DNA of 64,000 nucleotides from Parietaria judaica (lineage: Eukaryota > Streptophyta > Magnoliopsida > Rosales > Urticaceae): contig OX940872.1 of the NCBI GenBank assembly GCA_954871525.1, positions 14,779,180 to 14,843,179 of the forward strand, read 5' to 3'. The position numbers and the translations under genes were made by a program. Shown in pieces: positions 36,100 through 46,940 of this stretch. Below the pieces are notes generated by a model. That model made no database searches and was not told where the DNA came from. It was given only the letters and a program-made list of their open reading frames with translations. Each line of letters starts with the position of its first letter. Positions within the stretch are counted from its first letter, which is position 1.

Positions 36100-36650
36100 G
36101 TTAATGAACTAGCTTAGCATACAAGTTCAACGAAAGGCCTACACAAAGAGCCGAGAAAAGAAAAACAGTTGAATAGTGACCTCACGGTAGATAAAATTTG
36201 AAACCGTAAGACGCCAGGCGCTATCATCGGCAAAAGACTAGGGTCATGATTTTGGCAGTATGTCCGAAAATGAAAGACGCTCAGGCACAAACATCGACCA
36301 TGATGAAAGATTCTGGCACATGTCCATAACCGTAAGGCGTTCAAGCACATACACTGGAACATGATCAGAGAGATAGGACGCAAAGCGCAAACTCTGATCC
36401 AAGACCGATAAGCATGATTTTGGCACAAGTCCAGAAACATAAGATGCTTAAGCACACAATCTAGGGAAGACCGGGTAAGTAAGAAGGCTCAATAAGACGC
36501 TCAAGCGCAAACCCGGCTAAAATCTGAGAAAATAAGACCTCCAGGCGCAAAGTTTAGTTGTGGATCGGAAAAATAAGTCTCCCAGGCGCAAAATCCGACA
36601 AGAAAAACGGCCAAGCCTAAGAAAAGTTTCTCGAGAATTCTAAATTCCCG
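36100..36650 (+). repeat. Degenerate short repeats between pol and 3' LTR of Gypsy-1
   Basis: A motif near AAGACGCTCAGGCGCAAA recurs about ten times with variation (for example 36269-36282, 36317-36334, 36373-36388, 36493-36511, 36532-36550, 36571-36590), often next to CATGATTTTGGCAC. Spacing is irregular, about 40-80 bp. Such a spacer is common in Tat elements. Non-coding. Confidence 0.7.
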
Positions 36651-36667
36651 TGAAACTGGGGAATTAA

Positions 36668-37786
36668 TGTTCTTGGTGTTTTTTCAGATTTTATAAAAAT
36701 CAATATTGGACCAAAAATGCCCCCCAAAAACCCGTATCTCAAAATTGAGAAGACCAAAAAATGAGGAAATAATTTTGATTATTAAAATAAAAACTAAGCG
36801 ATGAAGCGTACCACCTCCGTGCCATGATGGAATGTTAGAAGGTATTTTTGCGCCTAGTAAGGTTATTTTGCGGCGCGAAAGGACTAAAATGAAAATATTT
36901 TACTGCACATAGGCCCCCGACTCCTCCAATAAATAGGAGATTGATTCAATTCAAACGAGAAATATGATTCAAACGCTCTATATAGCGATAAACACTCTAT
37001 ATTTATATTCAGGTAAGAATACCTGAATAAGATCAGAACATAGTTGTTAGCAAGAGTGGAATTGCCAGATCGCCGAGCTGCCATACGGAGGAAATGGTCT
37101 TCATCGGTCGCCGACCTATATCCTAAGTCCCATGACTTTTCGGTAATGGGTCGGAGGACCCGGTCCCGGTCCGATGGTTAGCGAGGGTACGATCAGGGTA
37201 CGATCATTGACCTGCTCTACGGAGGTTCTCATTCTCCGCGGTTATCGACCTATATCCCGAGTCTTAGAGTAGTCTGGTAGCAGGTCAGAGGACCCTGTCA
37301 CAGTATGAAGGTAAGAGGATGGTCTGATCTACCAGAGGATCTAGCTAGAGGGGAAGCGCCAGAGGAATCCGTGGCTCACCGGAAGAATCGCCGACTCTCC
37401 AAAAGAAGGTCCGAGCACCGTCCAAATCTCGTCTCTGCTGTCAGCCCCCAGCCTACCAGAGGAGTTGCTAACTCCCTAGAGAGAATGTGCCGGAGGAATC
37501 CACGTCTCCACCACAATCAACGACTGGCTCGTCCAGGCCAGCTAGGAATGGCTCCATCAACGTCTGCTTGAAAATAGGAGACGACCTGATCCCACTCTGC
37601 TGTTAGTGGGTACATAGGCATCCTCACTACAGTGAACAAGGCGCGGCATCACATCATCATCATCACCTCCATAGTCCAAGAAGTTCAAGCCCCAATTCCA
37701 GAAGAAAGTCAACAAACAGCGACGGGCCCGACCCAATCTGCACAAGTGGGCCGCTAGAGCGTCTGATCTATTCTTCGACATCAACA
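36668..37786 (+). repeat. 3' LTR of Gypsy-1 (1119 bp)
   Basis: Starts TGTTCTTGGTG right after the polypurine stretch GAAACTGGGGAATTA and ends TTCGACATCAACA. A TATA-like CTCTATATTTATATTC lies at about 36990-37005. It contains the paired block GGTCGGAGGACC(C/T) ... GGTCAGAGGACCCTGTC that also occurs in the 5' LTR. Confidence 0.88.
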
Positions 37787-38444
37787 AGTACTATACAAAC
37801 CCAATATCGCATTTACAACCAAAACTTGGATGAACATTGGTCGGACATCTAGGCTCACTGTAAATTCAGTTGTTAAGATTATTTAGCTATCAAACTTTCA
37901 ATAAAAAACTTAAAATATATAAACTATGGATTTTGTTATGTATTTTCACTGTGTTTGAATTTATTAGGCTATTACTGATTTTGAATTTGTTTTGCAGCCA
38001 TGTTCGGTAGAATTGCTGATATTATAGTTGTATTACGTAGCTATGGATTTTGTTTAAACATTTTATTTGTGCTTGAATTTATTAGGCCGTTACTGATTTT
38101 GAAATTATTTTGCTGCCATGTTAGGCCGATTGGTGATATTATGGTTGTATTACGTGGTGGTAAAAGTTATTATGGTTGTATTACGTGGTGGTAAAAGAGA
38201 ACTTTTACCACCACGTAATACAACCATAATATCACCAATCGGCCTAACATGACAGCAAGAAAAATTAAAATTGTGTTTAATAAGCATTAAAATGTTTAAT
38301 TAATTGGGTCTATTAGTGTTTTGAATGTATGTACCCAACGTTACACCAAAATTTTAATTATATGAATATCTGACTTAGTTGTAAAAAATATATATATGTA
38401 CAATATCATCTATAAAACTTACACTATATATCTATATAATCATG
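37787..38444. repeat. Further foldback repeat: tail, partial hairpin and perfect hairpin
   Basis: The tail sequence (TACTATACAAAC..., TAAATTCAGTTGTTAAGATT) at 37787-38000 matches 27480-27720 and 28960-29190. A truncated left arm lies at about 38003-38040, then a second start at 38110 leads into the hairpin at 38117-38251. The closing tail ATGTA-CCCAACGTTAC... continues to about 38440. Same family as 27240-29459, now on the other side of Gypsy-1. Confidence 0.8.
38117..38251. repeat. Perfect inverted repeat, 50-bp arms
   Basis: Left arm 38117-38166 (CATGTTAGGCCGATTGG ... GGTGGTAAAAG) and right arm 38202-38251 are exact reverse complements. Between them lies an extra 31-bp direct copy of the loop-side of the left arm (38167-38197), so the right arm can pair in two registers. 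Confidence 0.95.
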
Positions 38445-39080
38445 TGTCATACCGTATATAGGAAATTCCCAAATCCGGGATTATGCTCATCGGATTTTTC
38501 GGGTCAGACTTGATTACTGTATTTAGTGATGTACTTCGGCCTCTAAATTTATTATAATGTTATTATTAATTATGAGAATTAATTTATAATGACCTAATGG
38601 GCTTAGGCCCATATATATTTGGCCAAAAAGCCTATTAGGTCATTAAACCATGTGGGCTATATATACCTTCCTTACATGGCATCATTAATCGACATTCACT
38701 CAAGCGAAAAGCCAGAGAAAAATCACAGCCTCGTCTAGCAAATAGTGGGTCCGAGTTTCCCCTCCCCGTGCATTCGTCGGTTTGCCGTCTAATCACCGAG
38801 AATCACCTAGCAGTGTGACGAGGGGATTTCGGTCTATAAGACAATACCGTAGCGACATGGTGGACGATCTAGAGGCTTTATACCTAAGATTCACATCACG
38901 AGACAATCAACCACACACGAGACAAGAAGGAATCCGTAAAACATCTATAGTTGGCAAAAGTACCAAAGTCTGGTAATCAAAACTGATTCTCTCGATTTTT
39001 GAATTTAGTCTAGATATTTGTTTCAATGATATCCCGTGATATTTTACTCAAGATTGATAAAAATCATAAAAAACTCCAAC
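38445..39080 (+). repeat. LTR of the Copia-1 family, + orientation
   Basis: Runs from TGTCATACCG to AACTCCAACA, 636 bp. It shares with the Copia-1 LTR (inverted) ACATGGTGGACGATCTAGAG, TTGGCAAAAGTACCAAAGTC and ATGATATCCCGTGAT. TATA element at about 38659-38668. The sequence after it (ATTGTACCAGCTGATG) might be a degraded PBS, but no gag follows, so it is either a solo LTR or a truncated element. No clear target duplication. Confidence 0.75.
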
Positions 39081-40204
39081 AATTGTACCAGCTGATGAAG
39101 ATTCAGTATAAACATTATTTAGGATGATCAAACGGGTTGAACCATTAATGCAAGTACGTGAATAATTCTGTTTTTAAGTTACTTAAGAGCTCGGATCTTT
39201 GTGTTAAAACTTATCACGCAAATCAAAATAGAATTAAACAGAGTCGGATGGTCGAGAATTCGGTGTGAGTGTATTGTTTTGTTATGGATTTTACGAATCC
39301 CTTCCTACATCTTTCAACTAACTATTTATAGAGTCTCATAATTAATATCCGACCGCCTAAATGGGTAGTTAAAAAGTGTCTTTGATTCCCTCATAATGGC
39401 CTTAATTACATAGTTGTAAATACATAACAATTACGCTCTTAACCGTCGTCTTCACTCAGAGGCGCCGCTCGCGTGGCATTTATTGCTCCCCGTAATCTTT
39501 TTCTTCATTGTATTTTCGCTGATCTCGTCTTATAACAAGGCTTCGTCGCTAAGTTTCTATCATTTGCTCTTTCCTTCGTTTGGTTCTTCTTGTGACGAGG
39601 ACTCGCCGATGAGGTTGCGCTGACGGGCAATTTCTCGTCGACGAATATCTTCGTTGCCTGCCATCTATTTGTATTCTTTTTATTGTTAACTCCTTCATTA
39701 GTTGACCTACTTGACTCATCCAATGGTCTTTTTATTTTTTTGTTGGGCTTCTTCAACCAAAACTCAATTTTATAAAGGACAAAAATAAATATTTTATTTT
39801 ATCAATGTAAATCAATGTGGACGAAATTGTACCTCAACATACTTGATTTAGGATCGAAATATAGATATGTATAATCCTTAAAAAAAAATATAGATATGTA
39901 TCAGATAGGGAGAAAAAAAAGATAAGAGTATATTAAGATACTTGTTTGATTGATCGTGAATAAGCACAAGAAGGAAGTTTTTTTTTTTTTTTTTAAATAG
40001 ATAAAAATATTGATTTCCTTAAATAGAATGAGCTTTTAGTATATTTGTCATATATATTGGCCGTATAAATAACTAGACATGTTTGTAGCTTTGTTGGGCA
40101 CAACATCAATGTTTAGGGTTAGGTTGAATTAGGGTTTAGGTTAGGTTTAATCAGTGGTTCTAATAAATACCAACTGAGACTCAAGAAACTAAATTTTGTC
40201 GTTA
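39081..40204. other. Intergenic or decayed TE; candidate 3' LTR of Gypsy-2
   Basis: A minus-strand TATA box (CTCTATAAATAGTT, reading from about 39337) with GC-richer sequence at 39440-39660 suggests an LTR in minus orientation between about 39165 and 39839 (right end CCTCAACA). That is where the 3' LTR of Gypsy-2 should be. There is no partner to confirm it. An 83-residue Lys/Asn-rich frame on the minus strand at 39505-39756 is not recognisable. A telomere-like GTTTAGGGTTAGG occurs at 40110-40122. Confidence 0.4.
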
Positions 40205-40815
40205 TTATCTAGGGCAAACTACGGTTAATGTACTCAAAGTTTGATCGGCTGTGAATTATGTACTCAATGTTTATTTTTGATGGTTAATGTACCAAAATAT
40301 GATTCAGATAGATTTTTTGTTTTGTTCCGTTACTTGACTGTCGGCGAGTGATTCCTCCTCTATATGTACATTTTTTGTATTTTTGGCATAACTCGCTTAT
40401 TTTTTTTTCCAAATTTTATGCACAATGTATGGTTTGAAAGATAAGAAATATATCTACAATTTTGGTGCTTTAAGTTTTGTAAAAAAAATTAAAAACAAAT
40501 TTTTTTCAACCAAATTTTAATATATTTAATGACCTTTTTTGATGAAATGTAAAACTACAAAGTTGTAGAGCAATCTTTTATCTTTCAAATGGTAGTTTAT
40601 TTATAATTTTTTGATAAAAATGAGTGAGTTATTCCAGAAATATGAAAGATGTGATGTGCAAAAATCTTTCGTATTTTTGGGATAACTCACTCATTTTTTA
40701 TCCAATGTTTATGAATAAACTATTGTTGGTAATATAAAAGATTTATCTATAACTTTGCAGTGTTATTTTTTTATAAAAAAAGTCATTAAGTATATAAAAT
40801 TTTTCTTGAAACAAG
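40205..40815. repeat. Non-coding repeat with about 110-bp inverted arms
   Basis: Left arm about 40528-40640 and right arm about 40680-40795 are imperfect reverse complements: ATGAGTGAGTTATTCC against GGGATAACTCACTCAT, TCTTTCAAATGGTAGTTTAT against ATAAACTATTGTTGGTAATA, GACCTTTTTTGATG against AAAAAAAGTCATTAA. The flank from 40210 (GGGCAAACTACGGTTAATGT) resembles the start of known dispersed plant repeats. Probably a non-autonomous DNA transposon. Confidence 0.6.
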
Positions 40816-40819
40816 TATT

Positions 40820-42370
40820 TTGCATTACACTAATGCCCTTGAGGATGCTTCGACCACCCTGCCATTGTCAGGTTGCGAGCTTTCGCTACCTGCCCTGACA
40901 GAAACCTTGCGCGTCACCGATGCTAAACCTTCTCCTTTTTCTCCGGTCTTCGGGCCCTCGCAAACCCTTGCAGTCGCGCCTCTTCTTCCATTGTTGATAA
41001 AATGGCCGTCGTATGGTTGGCCGTCGAGTCCGTCATCCCATGCCGCCGATGTTCAGACCTCGGCTGGCCTTCTTCCTCTGGACGACTCGGCTCTCGACGA
41101 GTGGTCAACTTACGTTGTCTCTGCTTCCAAGAACGTGTATTGATTCCTTCGACGGTACCCCGAGCTCCTTGTTCCATCCCCTAAAAAATAACCCTAGCTA
41201 CGCTAGTTTCGTTGCGGACATCTTGTGGTATTTGGCATGGGCGAATGATGTGTTTCTTGCTCAGCAAGATGCCTCGGCCTTCCCTTCCAACGATGTTCAT
41301 CATCAGGATTGGTTTGCTATTTTTGCTCCTTGATTTTTCTCCATGTTCTCCTTCTAATTTAATTTTCTTTATTTTGCGGACAGCTCTCCGATGCCGAGCG
41401 TAGGCTCGAGGAGGCCGTTCACGGCGAGCAGGAGTCCTTGGACGAAGCCAGGTAGTCAGCTTCAAAGCTCGTTGAGGTGACTGCCGTGCTCGGGGAGTCA
41501 AATTTTAAGCTTGAAGCCGAAACAAAGCTTCGTCGACATGCCGAGACTCAATTGGCCGAAGAGTGAGATCGCCATCGTGCCACGGAGGAGGCCCTTGGTG
41601 CGGAGCTTTGGGACAAGGCTTGTCTCCTCGCCCAGATCTGCGAGGTTGCGGGGAAACACGTTGTCGAAGAGGCTCAAACTGCCGATGTGGCTAAGGAAAT
41701 TCGACTCAGTTGCGTCGGTTATAGTCTGCGCTTACCGCCCACTCAACGGATTTTGCGGCAGATCGAAAAGAGGCTCTCGAGGAGACGGATGCTCGCGTGG
41801 GGTTTCTTGAGAATTTGGAGAAGGCACGAGTAGAAACCGCCGAGGAGAAAGCTTCTCGCTCGGATCTACTCATTACGGCTCAGTGCAAACTCACTCGACT
41901 GTCAAAGAGCTATCAGATGCTCAACGAGTCCGGCAACTCTAATCTTCTTCTCACTGGGTGTTGGGCCAATATCCTCCTCGTTTAGAGTCTCCCTGCGGAA
42001 GCGACGATCGAAGGTCTCCGGTCACTTATTGGGAGGTGGTAGGCTCTTCGCGGCGAGTATACCCGCAATGTGACAGAATGGGAGCAGAAAGCCACTGGAG
42101 ATCCAAACTACACCCCCCCCCCCCGTCCCCGCACAACCCTCAATTCCCCCCCCCCCCCCCGCCCCGTCCCCGCACAACCCTCAATTTTTCGACATCGAAG
42201 CGTTGTGCCTAGGCCAATGTTCCCTCAACACCCCTTCGTCACATGGCGAGTATGGTTCTAACGTTGCCACCTACCCTAGAGCCGGAGGCACCAACGCTGG
42301 CTAAGGACGGCAACCATGGGGACGGGGTAACGTCGAGGACTTGATCAAATTTTCGTCGTAGGAGATTGCT
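40820..42370 (+). pseudogene. Opposite-strand coiled-coil ORF of a Tat element
   Basis: Reads opposite to Gypsy-2. First part 40820-41143 (PLDDSALDEWSTYVVSASKN), then interrupted frames, then after an apparent intron ending GCGGACAG at 41384 a charged heptad-like stretch: LSDAERRLEEAVHGEQESLD, KLVEVTAVLGESNFKLEAET, KLRRHAETQLAEE, and later ATEEALGAELWDKACLLAQI. It resembles the extra ORF ('putative gypsy-type transposon' protein, long coiled coil) found between integrase and 3' LTR in Tat elements such as Grande. Several stops; not functional. The assignment rests on overall character, not on a sharp motif. Confidence 0.55.
42112..42163. repeat. Two poly-C tracts in a 35-40-bp tandem duplication
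   Basis: C runs of about 14 at 42112-42125 and 42146-42160, each followed by CCCCGCACAACCCTCAATT. A duplicated segment with an expanded C homopolymer; length may be affected by sequencing. Confidence 0.75.
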
Positions 42371-42389
42371 CGGTTTTTTGGATTAGGTG

Positions 42390-42720
42390 AAGACGTCCTA
42401 GATTACGACAAACTAAAGCACCCTCTTCGGGACCTTGGCTGCGACGGCCTTTTATTCGACAGTGGTCCTTGGATGAAGTGAAGATATCCTAGACTCCAAA
42501 GAACTGAAGCACCTTCTTGGGGACCTTGGTTGTGACGGCCTTTTATTCGACAGTGGTACTTGGATGAAGTGAAGATATCCTGGACTCCAGAGAACTGAAG
42601 CACCTTCTTCGGAACCTTGGCTACGACGGGCTTATCGTCGATAGTAGGCCCTGGAAGAAGTGAACACGTCCTGGACTCCAGTGAACTAAAGCACCTTATT
42701 TGGGACCTAGAGTCGATGTC
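42390..42720. repeat. 91-bp tandem repeat, about 3.6 copies
   Basis: AAGCACC(T/C)TCTT or a variant recurs at 42416, 42507, 42598 and 42689, exactly 91 bp apart. Units contain GACGGCCTTTTATTCGACAG and TGGACTCCAG(A/T)GAACT. Spacer of Gypsy-2. Confidence 0.92.
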
Positions 42721-42849
42721 CTGGCGTGGGCTCTTGTTTTTTTTCTCTTTGTTTCTTCGATGATTTGTAGTTTGACTCGTGACTTGTGTCTGTTACTTGT
42801 AACTGAATTATGTATATGAATATACAAGTATGGTTTTGCTTATCCGAAT

Positions 42850-43788
42850 GTGTTTTGTATATGTATATATTTATCCCTTCCCCCACATACCTTGCCGTGT
42901 ATTTATAGCGTCACTGGTCTTACCGTCGATCCGACAGGGTTCAGGAACCTTAGGTAGTTTCAATCTTACGCGACGGTTGTGCTGTGAACAAAGCCAAACC
43001 TTGCTGTGCATTTGTGGCGTCGCTGTTCCTGTCATCGATCCGACAGGGTCCAGGAGCCTTAGGGTAGTTTCAGTCTTAGGCGACGGTTTCGTCGTGACCA
43101 AGGGCATACCTTGCCGTGCATTTTTGGCGTCGGTCTTACCGTTGATCCAGTAGGGTCCAGGAGCCTTAGGTACTTTCAATCATAGGCGATGGTTGCGCCA
43201 TGACCAAGGCCATACCTTTCCGTGTATTTGTGGCATCACTGGTCTTATCGTCGATCTAGCAGGGTCCAGTAGCCTTTGGTAGTTTCACTCTTAGGCGGCG
43301 GTTGCACCATGACAAAAGGGAATACCTTGTCCTGTATTTGTGGTGTCGCTGCTCATACCGTCGATCCGGTAGGGTCCCAGAGCCTTAGGTAGTTTCATTC
43401 TTAGCCGACAGTTTTGCCATAACCAAGGCCATACTTTGTCGTGCATTTCTGGCATCGCTGATCTTACCGTCGATCTAGCATGGTCCAGGAGCCTTAGATA
43501 GTTTTTCTCGTAGGCGACGGTTGCACCATGACAAAGGCCATACCTTGCCGTTTATTTGTACCGTTGTTGGTCTTATCGTCGATCCAGCAGGATCTAGGAG
43601 CCTTAGGTAGTTTCAGCCTTAGGTGACGGTTGCACCATGAACAAGGCCATACCTTGCCGTGTATTTTTGGCATCGCTCGTCTTACCGTTAATCCAGCAGG
43701 ATCCAACAGCCTTAGGTCGTTTCAGTCTTAGGCGGCGTCTATGCCATGACCAAGGCCATACCTTGACGTGTAGTTGTGGCATTGCTGG
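42850..43788. repeat. 109-bp tandem repeat, first block (about 8-9 units)
   Basis: The motif CCATACCTTGCCGTGTATTT marks unit starts; its ACC lies at 42889, 42998, 43108, 43214, 43324, 43433, 43542, 43651 and 43760 (period mostly 109-110). Consensus parts: GTCGATCCGGCAGGGTCCAG, GAGCCTTAGGTAGTTTCAGT, CTTAGGCGACGGTTGCGCCA, TGACCAAGG. Open frames across it are a by-product of the repeat. The array continues at 44864-45060 and 46941-47590, split by two insertions. Confidence 0.93.
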
Positions 43789-44863
43789 TGATATGTACCT
43801 AAAAGAGCTACAATTCTTATAGTATAATTGCTATAATTGTGAGATTGTTAAGATAAAACTGTGGTAAATGTGTTAATTAGGCCATGAAACATGTTTGAGA
43901 TGAATCCATTGACCTATTTGGCTTCGAATTAACTTGTTTTTATTTGAATTAATTTTATTGTTGATATTTTTAGGAAACAAATAAATAAAGCAAGGACTTT
44001 TAGAGTAATTAACACAAGAAAAAGTCAAGGAAGAAAGGAGCATATATATGAAGAACTCCATGAGTGTAGTAGAGCATCGAATAGAATGAGCGAAACCAAT
44101 CTTTCTGCATGTGGGACCCGCGAAGAAAATTCAAAGGATCAAATCCATTTATAAAGCTAGGAGAATTAGCCCATAAAATTTGCAACGGAAGGAAATATTA
44201 GGAGCACTATAAATAACACGTATTGAGGTTACGAAATTCATTCAGAATTCGAGAAATGACAGAGGACGAATAGCAGAGAGCAGAGGCAATTTTTTTAGTT
44301 TTCTTCATTTTCTAGCTTGGAGTTACCATGTCAAACTCCGCCTAGGCTCTTAGACACGATTAAGGATGAATTTTACTATCAAGTTTTTCGTTATTAAGTT
44401 TTTATGCAATTATTCTTTAGTTTTGCTACGTTCAAGTTGCGTTAGTTTTTTTATTTATGTGCTATCGTTCTTTATATAGCACATAAAAGGATTGCACGTT
44501 TGATTGCACGTTCAAACTGCAATCATGCTTTTTCTATGTGATTTTTATATCTCATGTTTCCACTAATCGTTTCACACTTTTTCATATCAACACAATAGTA
44601 GAGATTTGATTACCATTATTATTAGTAACTTTTTAATGAGATAATAAAAGGATTCCCGAAGCTTTGTCGTTTCTCTATACTTTAATTCTCTATTTCATTT
44701 TTAGTGTTTTCTATTCATCTCACAATTTAATATTATTTTTATTATCTTTAGCGTTACAGTTTGTTATTAGATTCTCTTTATTTCGCTTCCTCGTGGATAC
44801 GATATCCGCTTTCCTTGTGCTACACAACGATCGCTTAGCGATAGCAGTTTTTGAGCGTGATCA
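43789..44863 (+). mobile_element. Solo LTR, Athila-like gypsy, inside the 109-bp array
   Basis: 1075 bp from TGATATGTACC to AGCGTGATCA, splitting a repeat unit at GCTGG/TCTTAC (flanks GCTGG and ATTGG, a weak target duplication). The 3' part has TTCGCTTCCTCGTGGATACG and CTACACAACGATCGC, similar to the U5 end of Athila-type LTRs. Internal sequence 43873-44800 is AT-rich with no credible gene. Confidence 0.75.
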
Positions 44864-45060
44864 ATTGGTCTTACATTTGATTCGGCAAGGTCCAGAAGCC
44901 CTAGGTTGTTTCAGTCTTAGGCGACGGTTGCGCCATTACCAAGGCCATACATTGCCGTGTATTTTTGGCGTCGCTGGTCTTACCGTCAATCCGGCAGGGT
45001 CAAGGAGCCTTAGGTAATTTTTGTCTTAGGCGACGGTTGCGCCATGACCAAGGCCATACC
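44864..45060. repeat. 109-bp tandem repeat, second block
   Basis: About 1.8 units (CTTAGGCGACGGTTGCGCCA twice) between the Athila-like solo LTR and LTR A3. Confidence 0.9.
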
Positions 45061-46940
45061 TGTTGGACATGTTTCCTTAAACAAGTTGTTTGTATCCATT
45101 TGTAAAAGATTATGACAAGTTGTTGAATAAAAGATGGTTCTTATTGTGTTAATCTTATTATAGTTTCTGCTAGAGTAAAATAGAATGTTGGTTCCTTAGT
45201 TCATAAAGGATGCAATTATGTCATTATTATCACAGCAGAGTCAATGTGAGGAAGAATTAATAATCGTAGTAAATAAACTTATAATGTCTGTGAACTGATT
45301 AACTAGGTGGGAGCCAATTAATCATATAAGGTCATTAATGTGACTAAGTGACAATCCTATTTTTGATTTTTTGTGTGTCACACTCAGTAGAAGTGCATTA
45401 AGTATGAAGTGTCTTCATACGGGACTGGACCTGACTTAAGTACGGAAGTTATCATATAAGACCGTCACTGATAACTTGGAGTTGAGTCACTAGTAGATGA
45501 CCAAATGGATATTTGATCTAAGTCCTCAGTGATGCTTAGTCTGAGCTATTGGCTTGATTGTTCTTTGATTTAACCATTAAAGAGCACGAAATATTACCTC
45601 TGTTCCCCACACTATTAGTTTGGAAACATGATAGTCAACAGTAAAGGTAGCTTGGTCATAGACATGAGCATCACACAACTCTCTTCAGATTCATGGTGAT
45701 TCCCTTGATTATCGGTGGTGAGAAGTGAGAGGTACTCGTGCGCAACTTATGAATCGAAACCATAAGTGGGTTACTCATGATATTACTGACTGAGTCAAGG
45801 ATGAAAATTCAATGAGGGGCAAAACGGTAAAAACCGCTTGCTCATGTGTGGATCGTCAAGTGAAAAATCCATAACCCGAATTTGATTAAATAAATAGACA
45901 CCCTTCTGCAATAAAGGGAAATATATATATTGTATCACTAAAGAGTGTAGCCTCGGTTTATAGTGGAATAACACCGAGGTTTGACAAATATCCTAGCAGT
46001 TCGTTCGAGCTTATGTGATACGGGTTCATGGTCCCCAGGATAGATTCTTAACAGATAATACGTACGTGTTAGGAACATTTAGAGATGTTTAATCATTTGG
46101 CAAGATTTATAAAACTGGAGTCTGTGAAAGACATCGGATAGTTTTATCAGTAGCGTGGCAAAAGTATCATATCTTAGTAACCAAAATTAACTAAATAAAG
46201 AAAGTAGAATTTGGATTTTCTGTCAAACATGAAAGTTGTCGGAAATTAAATTTTAAGAAACTTTTCTTTTGTAACTGAGTCGTTTCGACTTACAGTTTGT
46301 AATTTAGAGAATTTCTCAGTTTATGATCGTTTCGGAAAACTATGAAATTAAATCACATCTCACGAATTTAAATGATCCTGTGGCACCATGACATTTGAAT
46401 GTTTGATATTAAGATCAGAGGATATTAATATAATTTAAGTATTTTGATTTAATCAATAATATCTTATTAATAATTTGTAGATTTATATTAATTAATTCAT
46501 TAATATATATATTTATATATATAAATTGTGTAAATCGATATGCAGCAAAGGAAAAGGAACTGCTTCCTATTTGCATGACGAGAATATCCCGGAAGGTCAC
46601 GGGTGTTTCTCTTAGCACCGGCGGAGACCTGCCAAGTTCAGAACACACAGCTGGAAGTCGTTAACTGAGGTACAACCTTATGCATTGAGTTAGTAAATGC
46701 GACCATTTAATTGCTTTCTATTTATTTCCTATAGAGTAGATCATTAATAATGATATATGAATATTAAATTACATAATATTTATCCGATATCCGAACGGTT
46801 CTTCGGTTAACAAGTTTTTCGCTTTAAAATAATTTTTATATGTTACCCGAACAGTTTTAAGGTGCATTTTGGGATAATATTCCCGGGATCTGAGGCGTGA
46901 CTCCCAAGAAATGGTATAAAAGCAGTACCAATTCCCAACA
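45061..46940 (+). mobile_element. Solo LTR of family A, copy A3, internally deleted
   Basis: Starts TGTTGGACATGTTTCC and ends AATTCCCAACA. Flanks ATACC and ATACA are a target duplication with one change, in the middle of a 109-bp repeat unit. At 1880 bp it is about 900 bp shorter than A1: the part between about 46545 and the GAATATCCCGGAAGGTCACG block is missing, including the TATA region. The ACGAAC hairpin is eroded here (GACAAATATCCTAGCAGTTC). Confidence 0.88.

Larger units (their letters stand above)
29670..37786 (+). mobile_element. Gypsy-1: decayed Tat-type Ty3/gypsy element
   Basis: Order on the + strand: truncated 5' LTR (to 30615), degenerate PBS region, gag, protease, RT, RNase H, integrase, spacer with short repeats, polypurine tract (36652-36667), 3' LTR (36668-37786). 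Domain order PR-RT-RH-INT and the sequence style are those of the Tat lineage. All coding parts carry stops, frameshifts or deletions. It lies inside the foldback repeat region. Confidence 0.9.

Noticed and set aside
39505..39756. 83-residue Lys/Asn-rich ORF
   Set aside because: Low-complexity frame in what looks like an LTR; no motif and no start context to support a gene.
40110..40150. Interstitial telomere repeat
   Set aside because: Only a few degenerate TTTAGGG-like words; too short and irregular to claim.
42830..43153. 107-residue ORF across the 109-bp repeats
   Set aside because: Because 109 is not a multiple of three, the frame is a chance product of the repeat, changing register with each unit.
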